Below are positions 36,454-45,005 of a DNA stretch of 60,321 bases, piece after piece (the first letter of the stretch is position 1; each line of letters begins with the position of its first letter). This stretch comes from Gemmatimonadota bacterium (GTDB lineage: Bacteria; Gemmatimonadota; Gemmatimonadetes; Longimicrobiales; Gaopeijiaceae), in contig JAJDNI010000299.1 of assembly GCA_022340755.1 (NCBI GenBank), positions 1 through 60,321 on the forward strand. The letters run 5' to 3'. The notes beneath the pieces were generated by a model that saw only the letters and a list, made by a program, of their open reading frames with translations, did not search any database and had not been told where the DNA came from. The position numbers and the translations under genes were made by a program.

Positions 36454-37530
36454 TCACGCGGGCCGCTTCTCCTCCAACCAACGCTCCGGGGAGAGGGTGC
36501 GCCGACGCTCCTCGGGGTGCAAGCGGAACCAACGGGCCACCAGTAGGATCTCGGCGGCGTCCTCGGGCTCCAGCCCGCCGGGACCGAGGTCGCGCTCGCC
36601 GTACACGTCGTCGATGGCCTGCGCCGCACGCTCCCGTGCCTTGCGACCCTTGGGGTAGGGCAGGTCCCGTTGGATGCGTCCCCTGCGCAGCAGGTACAGA
36701 CGGTCGTCGCCACGAAACCCCGGCACGCGGTAGACGAAGGTCAGATCCTCCACGCGACCTCGAAAAGCCACCAGGTCGTCGCGAAACGCGCGCAGCCGCT
36801 CGTGCCTGTCCCGCATCAACGCCGCGTATTCGAAATCCATCCGCTCCGCCGCCTCCCGCATCCGCTCCTCGACCTCGTGCAGCGGCGCCTCGGCACGACC
36901 TTCCAGAAACCGTCGCGCCGTTTCGACGGCCTTCCGGTATTCAGCCGAGGAGGTACGGCCGCAGCAGGGCGCCAAACAGGAGCGGAGATCGGCGCGGAGG
37001 CATCGGGGCGGCCGCTTGGCGTTGAAGATCTCCAGCTGGTCGTCGAAGAAGATTGGCGTGGTGCCGGGACAGTCGCGTAGCCCCAGGACGTGGCAGACCT
37101 CGCGTACGGTCCGCAGCAGCGCAACCACACGCGGGAAGGGGCCGTAGTAGGTGGCTCCGTCGTCCACCACCCGGGTCACCGGTAGGAGTCGAGGAGCCGG
37201 CTCCCTCGTCACCTTCACGAAGGCGTAGATGCGGCGCCGCTTGTGCTGCACGTTGAAGCGCGGCTGCCAGCGCTGGATGAGCTTCATCTCCCGCACCAGC
37301 GCGGCGAACTCGTTGGGGATGTAGTCCCACGCCACGCGGCTCGCTTCGTTGACGAGCTCCCAGGCCTTGTCGCCACGGGGTGCCCGGAAGTAGGAGAGGA
37401 GCCGCGTGCGGACGCGCACGGACTTGCCCACGTAGAGGAGCTCCTCCCCCGGGCCGAAGAAGCGGTACACTCCCGGCCGGTCTTCGGCCTGGGAGCGCAC
37501 CTGCTCGCGGAGGGCGGAGTTCGAGTGCAC
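36454..37530 (-). CDS. UvrC N-terminal-half-like GIY-YIG endonuclease (Cho-like)
   Basis: Predicted DNA nuclease of 358 residues. The GIY-YIG domain is near the N-terminus (PGVYRFFGPGEELLYVGKSVRVRTRLLSYF), followed by conserved ALVREMKLIQRWQPRFNVQ; the ATYYGPFP and LGLRDC stretches and the Cys cluster (CLRADLRSCLAPCCG) match UvrC. A UVR-like helical pair follows (EERMREAAERMDFEYAALMRDRHERLRAF). The C-terminal UvrC RNase H-type nuclease and helix-hairpin-helix domains are missing, so it should make only the 3' type incision, like E. coli Cho. The start is uncertain: GTG 37530 is used, no clear Shine-Dalgarno. It is co-directional with the next gene, an ornithine-cyclodeaminase-like protein, an unusual partner. 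Confidence 0.85.
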   Translation of the reverse strand: MHSNSALREQVRSQAEDRPGVYRFFGPGEELLYVGKSVRVRTRLLSYFRAPRGDKAWELVNEASRVAWDYIPNEFAALVREMKLIQRWQPRFNVQHKRRRIYAFVKVTREPAPRLLPVTRVVDDGATYYGPFPRVVALLRTVREVCHVLGLRDCPGTTPIFFDDQLEIFNAKRPPRCLRADLRSCLAPCCGRTSSAEYRKAVETARRFLEGRAEAPLHEVEERMREAAERMDFEYAALMRDRHERLRAFRDDLVAFRGRVEDLTFVYRVPGFRGDDRLYLLRRGRIQRDLPYPKGRKARERAAQAIDDVYGERDLGPGGLEPEDAAEILLVARWFRLHPEERRRTLSPERWLEEKRPA

Positions 37531-37762
37531 GGGACGACTCTTGGGGATGATGACACGTGCCGGAGGCCGCAGCCGCGTCCGTCGGTGGCTGGCTCCAGCG
37601 CCGAGCAACCGCGGCGGTGGCAGGCCGCAGACACCGAGTGCTTTCGCTTTTCCTTCGGGAAGATAGGGGCGCGGCCGGGAAGCCGCCAAGGCGGACCGGC
37701 CCGCCGGCCAAGACGTCCCGTTTCGTCATTGCTCCACCCTCGCCGGGCACCTACTGTCGAGC

Positions 37763-39058
37763 ATGGACACGCCAAGCCACGGTAAGCTCGTCCGCGATCC
37801 CCTCTGGAATACCATCCGCCTGGATGCCACGGCCGTGCGCATCGTCGACACGGCCGAGTTTCAGCGGCTCCGCTATATCCGACAGCTGGGGCTGGGCCAT
37901 CTGGTCTACCCGGGAGCCACCCACACCCGCTTCGACCACGCCCTGGGTGTGTACCATCTGACCACCACGGCCCTGCGACATCTGCGAGAGCGAGGTGGAG
38001 CGCCTCCGGAAGCCTGGGAGGGAGAGGAGTTGGTGCCGTACGCGGCCTTGCTCCACGACATCGGACACTACGCGTTCTCGCACGCCCTGGAGGAGCTCGA
38101 AGGCGACGTGCCGGCGGATCACGAGGTGGTGAGCCGGCGCTTCTTCGAGTCTCCGTCCCTCCGGGACGCCCTGGCCTCCCTGGGGTTGGGTGCTTCGGAG
38201 CGCATCCACGAGATCATCCGGGGTGCGAGCAGGATCCCCCTCCGGGGCCTGGTGACTGGAAGCCTGGACCTCGACAAGATGGAGTATCTCCGCCGTGACG
38301 CGCGCTTCTGCGGCGTCCCGTACGGAGAGGTGGATGTGGACCGGATGCTCCAGGGTCTCGTGCTCCTGCCGGACCCAGCCTCAGGGGCCTGGGAGGTGGG
38401 GGTGCAGGAGAAGGCGGTATCGGCACTCGAGTCCCTGCTGTTCGCCAAGTACCAGATGTTCCGGAACGTGTACTGGCATCACGGGGTGCGCGCGGCGACG
38501 TCGCTCTACAAGCGCATCGTGGAGGACGCCGTGGGGGCCGGCATCCTCGACCCGGAGGAGCTGGTGGGGCCCACCGACGAGGAGCTCCTCTACGAGATCT
38601 CTCGACGCGCCGTCGAGGACGACTCCGACGTGGCGGAGCGGCTGGCGTTGCGATGGATGCCCGCGTTACGCCACCGGCGTCTCCCGAAGCGCGCCGTGGA
38701 GCTCACGGCCGCCGACCTGCAGGGACGCCAGGTCCAGAGCTGGGTGGTGGGTGACTCGCCCTGGAAGCGGGTGGTGGAGGACGAGTTGGCGCGCGAGCTG
38801 GCTCTGGAGCCCGGTGAGGTGATGATCGACTTCCCCGCCAAGCGAGCGATGTTCCAGCTCGATGTCCTCGTCGAGAGACGAGGAGGTTCGGTGGAGCGTC
38901 TCGGCCCGCAGGGACTTCCGGGCCTTGTGGACCTGCCGCGCGTGGCCCGGGAGCTCTACACCACGGCCCGGGTGCTCAGGGTGTTCACCTTCGAGCGCCG
39001 GGAGTTGGACCACGAGGTGATTCTCGAGCGGGTCACACAGCCCGCGGGTGCGGCCTGA
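37763..39058 (+). CDS. HD-domain phosphohydrolase
   Basis: Cytoplasmic metal-dependent phosphohydrolase of 431 residues. The HD motif is intact: THTRFDHALGVYHL provides the first His, and LLHDIGHYAFSHALE the paired HD, with further Asp in SLDLDKMEYLRRD. The architecture matches the YwfO/dGTPase-related group (LWNTIRLDATAVRIVDTAEFQRLRYIRQLG at the N-terminus). These proteins hydrolyse (d)NTPs or related nucleotides in known cases; this substrate is unknown. ATG at 37763 lies about 230 nt from the divergent UvrC-like gene. Confidence 0.9.
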   Translation: MDTPSHGKLVRDPLWNTIRLDATAVRIVDTAEFQRLRYIRQLGLGHLVYPGATHTRFDHALGVYHLTTTALRHLRERGGAPPEAWEGEELVPYAALLHDIGHYAFSHALEELEGDVPADHEVVSRRFFESPSLRDALASLGLGASERIHEIIRGASRIPLRGLVTGSLDLDKMEYLRRDARFCGVPYGEVDVDRMLQGLVLLPDPASGAWEVGVQEKAVSALESLLFAKYQMFRNVYWHHGVRAATSLYKRIVEDAVGAGILDPEELVGPTDEELLYEISRRAVEDDSDVAERLALRWMPALRHRRLPKRAVELTAADLQGRQVQSWVVGDSPWKRVVEDELARELALEPGEVMIDFPAKRAMFQLDVLVERRGGSVERLGPQGLPGLVDLPRVARELYTTARVLRVFTFERRELDHEVILERVTQPAGAA

Positions 39059-39120
39059 CGGGGTCGGCGGGTGTGCTCGGGTCTCGAGCCGGGACGGCGG
39101 GGAGCGACGGGGTCGGTCTC

Positions 39121-39900
39121 CTACTCGACCCGCGCGACCACCACGGTGACGTTGTCGTACCCGCCGGCCGCGTTGGCTCCTTCCACGAGCGCCACCACGG
39201 CGGTCTCGGTACCCCCGTCTTCCAGCAATCGGGTACGCAGCACGTCCGCGATATGCGCGTCTTCCATCATCCCCACCAGCCCGTCGCTACACAGCAGGTA
39301 GACATCCCCATGCTCCACCACCCCCGTGAGGACGTGTGCCTGCGGCTCCTCGTCGAGGCCGATGCACTGGGTGAGGACGTGGCCGAACGGATGGCGCCTG
39401 GCCTGCTCCGGGGTGAGCCGCGCGGCATCCACCTGGGTCTGGACCCACGTGTCGTCCCTGGTGAGCGGACTGAGCTGGCCCCCCCGGAGTCGGTAGGCCC
39501 TGGAATCGCCCACGTTGCCCACGGCGAAAGCACCGGTACGTCCATCCACCACCAGGGCGGTGAGAGTCGTTCCCATGCCAGCCAGCTCCGGGCGGCGTTC
39601 CGCCTCGGCGCGCACCGCCTCGTGGGCCGCCATGGCCGATCTGGCCATGGCGCTACCCAGGCTTGCCGCCACCTTGTCGGCGTCGGTCGTGGAAGCGCTT
39701 GCCACCTGGACGTGCCGCTCGAGGATGGCGGCAGCCGTCGTCGCCGCGACGCTGCTGGCGATGTCGCCGCCGGGGTGCCCGCCCATGCCATCCGCCAACA
39801 CGGCGATGCCGAGGTCGGGGGCCATGCGGAGGCTGTCTTCGTTGCGCTTTCTCACCTGGCCGATGTCGCTCACGCCGGCCAGGGTTACGCGATAAGTCAC
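39121..39900 (-). CDS. PP2C-family protein serine/threonine phosphatase
   Basis: Dephosphorylates Ser/Thr-phosphoproteins in the cytoplasm. The 259 residues have the full PP2C motif series: RKRNEDS, LADGMGGHPGGD (metal-binding Asp), GMGTTLTAL, NVGDSRAYRL, LLCSDGLVGMM and GGYDNVTVVV, close to Stp/PrpC-type enzymes. No Hanks-type kinase gene is in the window. GTG at 39900 gives the usual N-terminus (VTYRVTLAGVSDIGQVRKRNEDS); a TTG at 39948 in the same frame is possible. The gene converges with the HD hydrolase gene. Confidence 0.93.
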   Translation of the reverse strand: MTYRVTLAGVSDIGQVRKRNEDSLRMAPDLGIAVLADGMGGHPGGDIASSVAATTAAAILERHVQVASASTTDADKVAASLGSAMARSAMAAHEAVRAEAERRPELAGMGTTLTALVVDGRTGAFAVGNVGDSRAYRLRGGQLSPLTRDDTWVQTQVDAARLTPEQARRHPFGHVLTQCIGLDEEPQAHVLTGVVEHGDVYLLCSDGLVGMMEDAHIADVLRTRLLEDGGTETAVVALVEGANAAGGYDNVTVVVARVE

Positions 39901-40303
39901 GATCAGCTTCTGGATGTTGAGGGAGAGTCGTCGCCGAAGCGAAGCCAAGGTAGAAGCCCGGCCTCTTCGGCGGCAACACGATGGATTTCTCAGGGGTCAT
40001 AGAATGGGACGATGAACGGTCCGAAACAGTCGGAACTCCCCTCGGCAGTGGGGTTACCAGGGGATGACGCTCGACGGACCGTCATCCGCCCCGTCTTCCC
40101 CGGGCGGTTGCCCTCCACGGCCGCCGCGTCAGCGGGGGAACACGGCCCCCCGGCCGGAGTACCACCGCAACCGATGTCGTTGACAGACAAGATCGCCTCC
40201 GGCATCTTGCAGGGCTTAAGACCCTACGCCTGAGCGAAGATTGCCCGAAGGCGACAACAGCACCGGATCCGCCACGGATCGTGCGATAGGAGCTTAGATA
40301 GCG
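39901..40303. other. divergent region upstream of PP2C and sigma-factor genes
   Basis: About 400 nt. It contains a plausible plus-strand promoter (40180-40208) for the sigma-factor gene. A 73-codon frame at 40012-40233 exists but has no Shine-Dalgarno, no recognisable similarity and Pro/Ala-rich composition; I do not call it a gene. Nothing else was seen. Confidence 0.5.
40180..40208 (+). promoter_or_regulatory. putative promoter of second sigma-factor gene
   Basis: A perfect -35 hexamer TTGACA (40180-40185), a 17-nt spacer and a weak -10 CATCTT (40203-40208), about 95 nt upstream of the ATG. Only the -35 is a strong match. Confidence 0.4.
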
Positions 40304-41206
40304 ATGGCCACTGCCCCCACGAGCAGGCGCCGGAAGCGGAAGGGGAAGAACCTCCTTTCGGGCTTCGACGCAAGCGTCGAAGAGCAGAGTGCCCTCGATC
40401 AATACCTCCGCGACGTGAGCCGCCACGAGCTCATCACGCCCGACCGGGAGAAGGAGCTCGGAGCCCTCGCACAGAAGGGTGACGAGGAGGCGATCCAGGA
40501 GCTCGCGCGCGCGAATCTGAGGTTCGTCATCAGCGTTGCGAAGAAGTATCAGAACCGCGGCGTCTCCCTCACCGATCTCATTCAGGAAGGGAACGTCGGG
40601 TTGGTCACGGCTGCCAGGAAGTTCGATCCCGAGCAGGGCGTGAAGTTCATCTCCTACGCGGTGTGGTGGATCCGCCAGGCTATTCTGGCCTCGCTGGCCA
40701 ACCATGGTCGCGCGGTGCGTGTTCCGCTCAATCGTGCCAGTGACCTGGCCCGCATCTTCCGCGAGAAGGAGCGCCTGAAGCAGGAGAAGGGTCGTGAGCC
40801 GACCACCGAGGAGCTGGCGGCAGCCACCGACCTCACGCCCGAGCTCGTGGAGTCGCTCCAGACCCTGAACGCCGCGGAGATCCGACTGGATGCTCCCATC
40901 GGAGACTCCGAGGACTCCCAGCTCGTGGAGCGCTTCATCACCGAAGAGGCGGCGGAGCCCGAGGTCGAGGTGGAGAGCCGTCTACTCACCGAGGCCATCA
41001 CCGACGCGCTTTCGACGCTCGAGGCTCGGGATGCCAAGGTGCTTCGCCTGTACTTCGGGCTGGAGGGTGAGCGTGAGCATACCCTGGAGGAGATCGGCAA
41101 CATGCTGGGGGTGACGCGTGAGCGCATCCGCCAGCTTCGTGATCGCGCCCTCCGGCGCCTGCGTGAGGGCGAGCGAGGCAGCGCGCTGGAGTCGTTCGCG
41201 GCGTGA
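40304..41206 (+). CDS. sigma-70 family RNA polymerase sigma factor, primary type, no region 1.1
   Basis: Promoter-recognition subunit of 300 residues. After a short basic N-terminus (RRRKRKGKN) come region 1.2 (ALDQYLRDVSRHELI), region 2 (RANLRFVISVAKKYQNRGVSLTDLIQEGN; KFISYAVWWIRQAI), region 3 and region 4 with helix-turn-helix TLEEIGNMLGVTRERIRQLRDRA. The DLIQEGN and RANLRFVIS blocks are closer to the RpoD/SigA consensus than those of the factor at 2709-3569, so this is the better candidate for the housekeeping factor, but both are of the Bacteroidota SigA type without region 1.1. A terminator-like hairpin follows at 41244-41281. Confidence 0.94.
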   Translation: MATAPTSRRRKRKGKNLLSGFDASVEEQSALDQYLRDVSRHELITPDREKELGALAQKGDEEAIQELARANLRFVISVAKKYQNRGVSLTDLIQEGNVGLVTAARKFDPEQGVKFISYAVWWIRQAILASLANHGRAVRVPLNRASDLARIFREKERLKQEKGREPTTEELAAATDLTPELVESLQTLNAAEIRLDAPIGDSEDSQLVERFITEEAAEPEVEVESRLLTEAITDALSTLEARDAKVLRLYFGLEGEREHTLEEIGNMLGVTRERIRQLRDRALRRLREGERGSALESFAA

Positions 41207-41243
41207 TGCCGTCGCCGGCCCTGCCGGTGCCGTGTTGGAGGAG

Positions 41244-41281
41244 CCCCTCGCCGGAACCCTACCGGGTCCGGCGGGGGGTTT
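41244..41281 (+). terminator. terminator hairpin after second sigma gene
   Basis: Long G/C stem from cccctcgccgg-aaccc pairing with gggtccggcgggggg (15 pairs, one bulged A and one U-G pair) on a 4-nt loop, immediately followed by ttt. It lies 38 nt after the sigma-factor stop and just ahead of rsgA. Confidence 0.65.
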
Positions 41282-41303
41282 CGCGTTGGCAGGAGATCGT
41301 CTG

Positions 41304-42236
41304 TTGAGCGCCGCACCCCACCCGACGGTGCGAGGGGTGGTTTGCTCTGCGGGAGGCGGCGTGTACGAGGTCCGTCTCGAGGAGGGGCGCATGATAGAGG
41401 CGTCGCTCCGGGGGCGCCTGAAGCTGGAGGCGCGCACGGGGGACCGGGTGGTCGCGGGCGATCACGTCACGCTGAACCGGTGGCACGACGCGTGGGTGGT
41501 GGAGACCGTCGGCACCAGGCACACGGCCATCGTGCGCCGGGGGAGAGGCGGGCGGCGCGCGAAGGTCGTCGCCTCGAATCTGGATCGGGCGCTGGTCGTA
41601 GTGGCCACGCGCGACCCCGCCGCGTCGCATCAGCTCATCGATCGCCTCCTCGTAGTCGCCGAGGCTTCCGGCATGCATCCCCTTCTCGTGGTGAACAAGG
41701 TCGACCTCGACGGGGAGCGGAGGATCGCGGAGGAGCTCACGACCCTCTACCGTGGGATCGGCTATCCGGTGCTGGTCACGAGCACGATCACGGGCGAGGG
41801 CATCGGCGAGTTGCGCACCGAGCTGTGTCGGGGTGCCGCGGCGCTGGTGGGGCCGTCCGGTGCGGGGAAGAGCAGCCTCCTCAATGCCGTCGACCCGTCC
41901 CTCTCCTTGCGCACCGGAGACCTCTCGGGACGGACCCGCCGAGGCCGGCACACCACGGTGAGCGTGCGCCTGGTGGCCCTTGCGTGCGGGGGGCTGGTGG
42001 CGGACACGCCGGGCTTCGGGGACGTCGGCCTCTGGGAGGTGGCTCCCGAGGACGTCGAGCACTGCTTCCCCGAGCTGGCGGCTCTTCGGAACGAGTGCCG
42101 CTTCGTAGGCTGTGCGCACTTGAAGGACAGGGGATGCGCCGTGCGGGCGGCTGTGGCTCGTGGCGACGTCGCCGAAAGTCGGTACCAGAGCTACGCGGCG
42201 CTACGCGAGGAGACCGAGAGAGCCGGCCTGCGCTGA
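41304..42236 (+). CDS. rsgA: ribosome small-subunit-dependent GTPase A
   Basis: GTPase of 310 residues that assists late maturation of the 30S subunit. It has an N-terminal OB-fold (VRGVVCSAGGGVYEVRLE ... GDRVVAGDHVTL), then a circularly permuted G domain with motifs in order G4 (NKVDL), G1 (GPSGAGKSS), G3 (DTPGF), as in RsgA/YjeQ, and a C-terminal zinc motif with cysteines and histidine in NECRFVGCAHLKDRGC. TTG at 41304 with aggaga 7 nt upstream is preferred; the frame is open back into the sigma gene. It sits directly downstream of the sigma-factor gene but is separated by a terminator hairpin. Confidence 0.95.
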   Translation: MSAAPHPTVRGVVCSAGGGVYEVRLEEGRMIEASLRGRLKLEARTGDRVVAGDHVTLNRWHDAWVVETVGTRHTAIVRRGRGGRRAKVVASNLDRALVVVATRDPAASHQLIDRLLVVAEASGMHPLLVVNKVDLDGERRIAEELTTLYRGIGYPVLVTSTITGEGIGELRTELCRGAAALVGPSGAGKSSLLNAVDPSLSLRTGDLSGRTRRGRHTTVSVRLVALACGGLVADTPGFGDVGLWEVAPEDVEHCFPELAALRNECRFVGCAHLKDRGCAVRAAVARGDVAESRYQSYAALREETERAGLR

Positions 42237-42274
42237 GACGTCGGGGAGGACCTCTCCGGGAGACGCCTCCCTCG

Positions 42275-43072
42275 CTAGCTCCTCCGCTCCCCGCCTGACC
42301 GCAGGGGCGTCACCCTGGGCATCCCCGTCGAGGGGTCCGTCGCCACGGCGATGGGCCAGCGGTACACCTCCTCGAGGACTTCGGCTCGCAGGACACCCTC
42401 GGGCGCGCCTTCCGCCGCGACACGCCCCCGGGACAGCAGTAACATTCTATCCGCGAAACGGGCCGCCATGTCGAGGCCGTGCGTCACCACCATGACGGTC
42501 ATCCCTGAGTCGGCCGAGGTGCGAAGCAGCTCGAGGATGGCCATCTCGTGCCGGATGTCGAGGCTCGTCGTGGGCTCGTCGAGGATCAGCGCGCGGGGCT
42601 CCTGCGCCAGGGCGCGTGCGATGCGCACCCGCTGGAGCTCTCCACCGGAGAGCGTCGTCACGTCGCGTGACGCCAGGTCCGCCACGTCGCACAACTCCAG
42701 AGCACGGGCCACCGCGCTGCGATCCACCTCGCTCTCGCCGCCCAGCGGTCCCAGGTACGGATACCGCCCCATGCCGACCAGCTCGTGCACCGTGAGAGGG
42801 AAGGATATGACCTCTCCCTGAGGGACGACGCCCACCGCTCTCGCCAGCTCTCTACGTGTCCACTCCCGCGCGTCACGACCGTCCACGGCGGCGTGACCCG
42901 CCTGGACGGGCACCACGCCCAGAAGAGCCTTCAACAACGTCGACTTGCCGGATCCGTTCGGGCCCAGCACGGCGTAAAGGCATCCGTCAGGGACCTCCAT
43001 GGAGACCCCGTCCAGGGCAGCGGCACCACTGCCGGCGTAGCGGACGGCGAGATCCCGCGTACCGAACCTCAC
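42275..43072 (-). CDS. ABC transporter ATP-binding protein, BtuD/FecE type
   Basis: Cytoplasmic ATPase of 265 residues for a type II importer. Walker A GPNGSGKST, Q-loop (GVVPQGEV), signature LSGGELQRVRIARALAQ, Walker B LILDEPTTSLD and H-loop (VVTHGLDMAARF) are all intact. The GTG start at 43072 overlaps the permease gene's stop (GTGA). Together with the next two genes it forms a BtuFCD-like importer. Substrate could be cobalamin, heme or a ferric siderophore; sequence alone does not distinguish, and no cobalamin riboswitch was found. Confidence 0.93.
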   Translation of the reverse strand: MRFGTRDLAVRYAGSGAAALDGVSMEVPDGCLYAVLGPNGSGKSTLLKALLGVVPVQAGHAAVDGRDAREWTRRELARAVGVVPQGEVISFPLTVHELVGMGRYPYLGPLGGESEVDRSAVARALELCDVADLASRDVTTLSGGELQRVRIARALAQEPRALILDEPTTSLDIRHEMAILELLRTSADSGMTVMVVTHGLDMAARFADRMLLLSRGRVAAEGAPEGVLRAEVLEEVYRWPIAVATDPSTGMPRVTPLRSGGERRS

Positions 43073-44061
43073 GACGACAGGCTCCGCCTCAAGAGCACGA
43101 GGAAGAACGGTACGCCCACGAACGCGGTGATCACGCCAATGGGGATCTCCGTGGGAGCCAGCGCCATACGCGCTACAAGGTCGGCGAGAGTGAGGAAGGC
43201 GGCTCCCGCCAGGAACGACAGGGGCAGAAGGACACGGTGGTCCGACCCCACGAGCAGCCGGATGGTGTGGGGCACGACCAGTCCGACGAAGCCGATGACC
43301 CCCACGACCGCTACACCCGATGCCGTGATGAGCGCGGCGATCACCAGTGAGAAACGCTTCACCCGCTCGACGTTCGCCCCCAGGTATTGCGCCGTCTCCT
43401 CTCCGATGGCCATGAGGTTGAGAGGGCGGGCGAGGCCCATGAGAAGGGCCGCCGCCGGCAAGGTGTAGGCGGCGGTGAGGACGACGCTCCGCCAGCTCGC
43501 CCCGGAGAGACTGCCCATGATCCACAGCACTGCGCTCTGCACGGTGCGCGCCTCGGAGATCGACAGGATGAAGGCGATACACGCGCTGAAGAAGGCGGCC
43601 ACCACGACGCCCGCAAGGAGCAGCACCCGCACGTCCATTCCCCGGCCCGTAGCCGTGGCCACCCGGAAGACGAGGGCGATGGCGAGGATCGCGCCCGCGA
43701 ACGCGGCGAGCGGGAGCACCCAGGAGCCGGCGGTGGCCAGCCCCAGGGAGAGGACGAGAACCGCCCCCACGGAAGCTCCGCCGGAGATCCCGAGGATGTA
43801 GGGCTCGGCCAGCGGATTCCGCAGCAGCGCCTGGAAGGTCGCGCCGGCGAGGGCGAGGCCTCCTCCCACCAGGGCACCGAGCAGCGCGCGTGGCAGACGC
43901 AGCTCGAGGACGATGGTCCGGTCCGTGGAGGTCCCTTCCCCCAGGAGGGCGCGCAGCGCCTGCCCGATGGTGAGGTGCACGGGCCCGAATCGCACGCCCA
44001 GGACCACCGCGACCACCAGGACCAGGAGCAGGCCGAGCGCCAGCGCTGCCCGGCGGCTCAC
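43069..44061 (-). CDS. FecCD/BtuC-family permease
   Basis: Inner-membrane permease of 330 residues with about ten helices. Family marks: LALGLLLVLVVAVVLGVRFGPV at the N-terminus, LRLPRALLGALVGGGLALAGATFQALLRNPLAEPYILGISGGAS, the cytosolic coupling region with ALNLMAIGEETAQYLG-like stretch (LNLMAIGEETAQYLGANVERVK), and GFVGLVVPHTIRLLVG. GTG start at 44061 overlaps the binding-protein gene stop by 4 nt. Works with the ATPase and the lipoprotein binding protein. Confidence 0.94.
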   Translation of the reverse strand: MSRRAALALGLLLVLVVAVVLGVRFGPVHLTIGQALRALLGEGTSTDRTIVLELRLPRALLGALVGGGLALAGATFQALLRNPLAEPYILGISGGASVGAVLVLSLGLATAGSWVLPLAAFAGAILAIALVFRVATATGRGMDVRVLLLAGVVVAAFFSACIAFILSISEARTVQSAVLWIMGSLSGASWRSVVLTAAYTLPAAALLMGLARPLNLMAIGEETAQYLGANVERVKRFSLVIAALITASGVAVVGVIGFVGLVVPHTIRLLVGSDHRVLLPLSFLAGAAFLTLADLVARMALAPTEIPIGVITAFVGVPFFLVLLRRSLSS

Positions 44062-44975
44062 GACGCTCCTCCCCCCGCAACCTCGGGATGCAGGAGGTAC
44101 GCGACGTCGCGGGCGGCGTCCGCCACTGCCGGGCCGGGAAGCTCCAGCGCGGCGCTCACGGTCTTCACCTGGGCGTCGGGGAGCAGCTGTCGGTCGAACG
44201 TGCTGCCCGGAGGAGTCAAGACCGTCTCGACGTGTCGCGCCACCAGCTCCTCCCGGCTCACCGCCGCGTACTTTGAGCGGAGGTCGGAGAAGACGTTCAC
44301 GCCGCCTCCGAGAGTGATGAGCTCATCGATATAGGTTCCCGGACCGGCCACCCACGGCGGCGACCCTCCCAGAACGTACACCGTACGGACCTTGGGCAGC
44401 CCCGCAACCGATGCCCGAACGGCGTCCAGCTCCGTACGGATGGAGCGGACGAGGGAGTCGGCGGCGGGACTCCTTCCCGTCACCCGTCCGAGCACGGCAA
44501 TGATGTCCAGGACGTCCTCGATCCGATCCGGGCGGACGGCGATCTGGGGAATGCCGAGAGCTCGGAGCCGTTCCGCGGTCTTCGTGTCCTGAGGCCCGCC
44601 GAAGCGTACGACTAGGTCGGGATGAACCGAGGCGATCGCCTCGAGGCTCGGCTGAAGTCCGCCGCCCACCGAAGGGAGGGAACGGGTCCAGGATGCGGTG
44701 TCGAAGTCCGTCCTGGCGACGACGCTCGCCTCGGCCCCGAGGGCTCCCAGCGTCAGCGTCGCCGAAGGCACCAACGACACGATCCGGCGAGCCGGACCCG
44801 CAAGGCGCACCACGTGGCCGTCGGCGTCCGTGATCACCACCGAGTCCGCAGCGGTCGTCCTTCCCTCGGCCCCGTTGTTGCCGCGGGGGGCGCCGCAGCC
44901 CACGAGCCCCGCCGCGGCCAGCGTCAGGGCGAGGAAGCGAGTGGCCAAAGCCCGGGGCGCGAAGCGCCGGGCCAT
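44058..44975 (-). CDS. periplasmic substrate-binding lipoprotein, BtuF-like
   Basis: Binding protein of 305 residues. A lipoprotein signal (FLALTLAAAGLVGCGAP, lipobox LVGC) is followed by the two-lobed helical-backbone fold of BtuF/FepB proteins: RRIVSLVPSATLTLGALGAEASVV, the VGGGLQPSLEAIASVHPDLVV block, and a second lobe starting after the long linker helix (VLGRVTGRSPAADSLV). Likely delivers a corrinoid, heme or ferric siderophore to the permease; the pocket residues cannot be judged here. It is the second gene after the lipoprotein at 45006 and begins the tight three-gene importer block (ATG at 44975). Confidence 0.9.
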   Translation of the reverse strand: MARRFAPRALATRFLALTLAAAGLVGCGAPRGNNGAEGRTTAADSVVITDADGHVVRLAGPARRIVSLVPSATLTLGALGAEASVVARTDFDTASWTRSLPSVGGGLQPSLEAIASVHPDLVVRFGGPQDTKTAERLRALGIPQIAVRPDRIEDVLDIIAVLGRVTGRSPAADSLVRSIRTELDAVRASVAGLPKVRTVYVLGGSPPWVAGPGTYIDELITLGGGVNVFSDLRSKYAAVSREELVARHVETVLTPPGSTFDRQLLPDAQVKTVSAALELPGPAVADAARDVAYLLHPEVAGGGAS

Positions 44976-45005
44976 CAACGGATCGCGCGGGCGGGGGGGG
45001 CCACG

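Noticed and set aside
40012-40233. 73-codon frame upstream of the second sigma gene
   Set aside because: No ribosome site, Pro/Ala-rich composition, and it runs across the promoter-like region.
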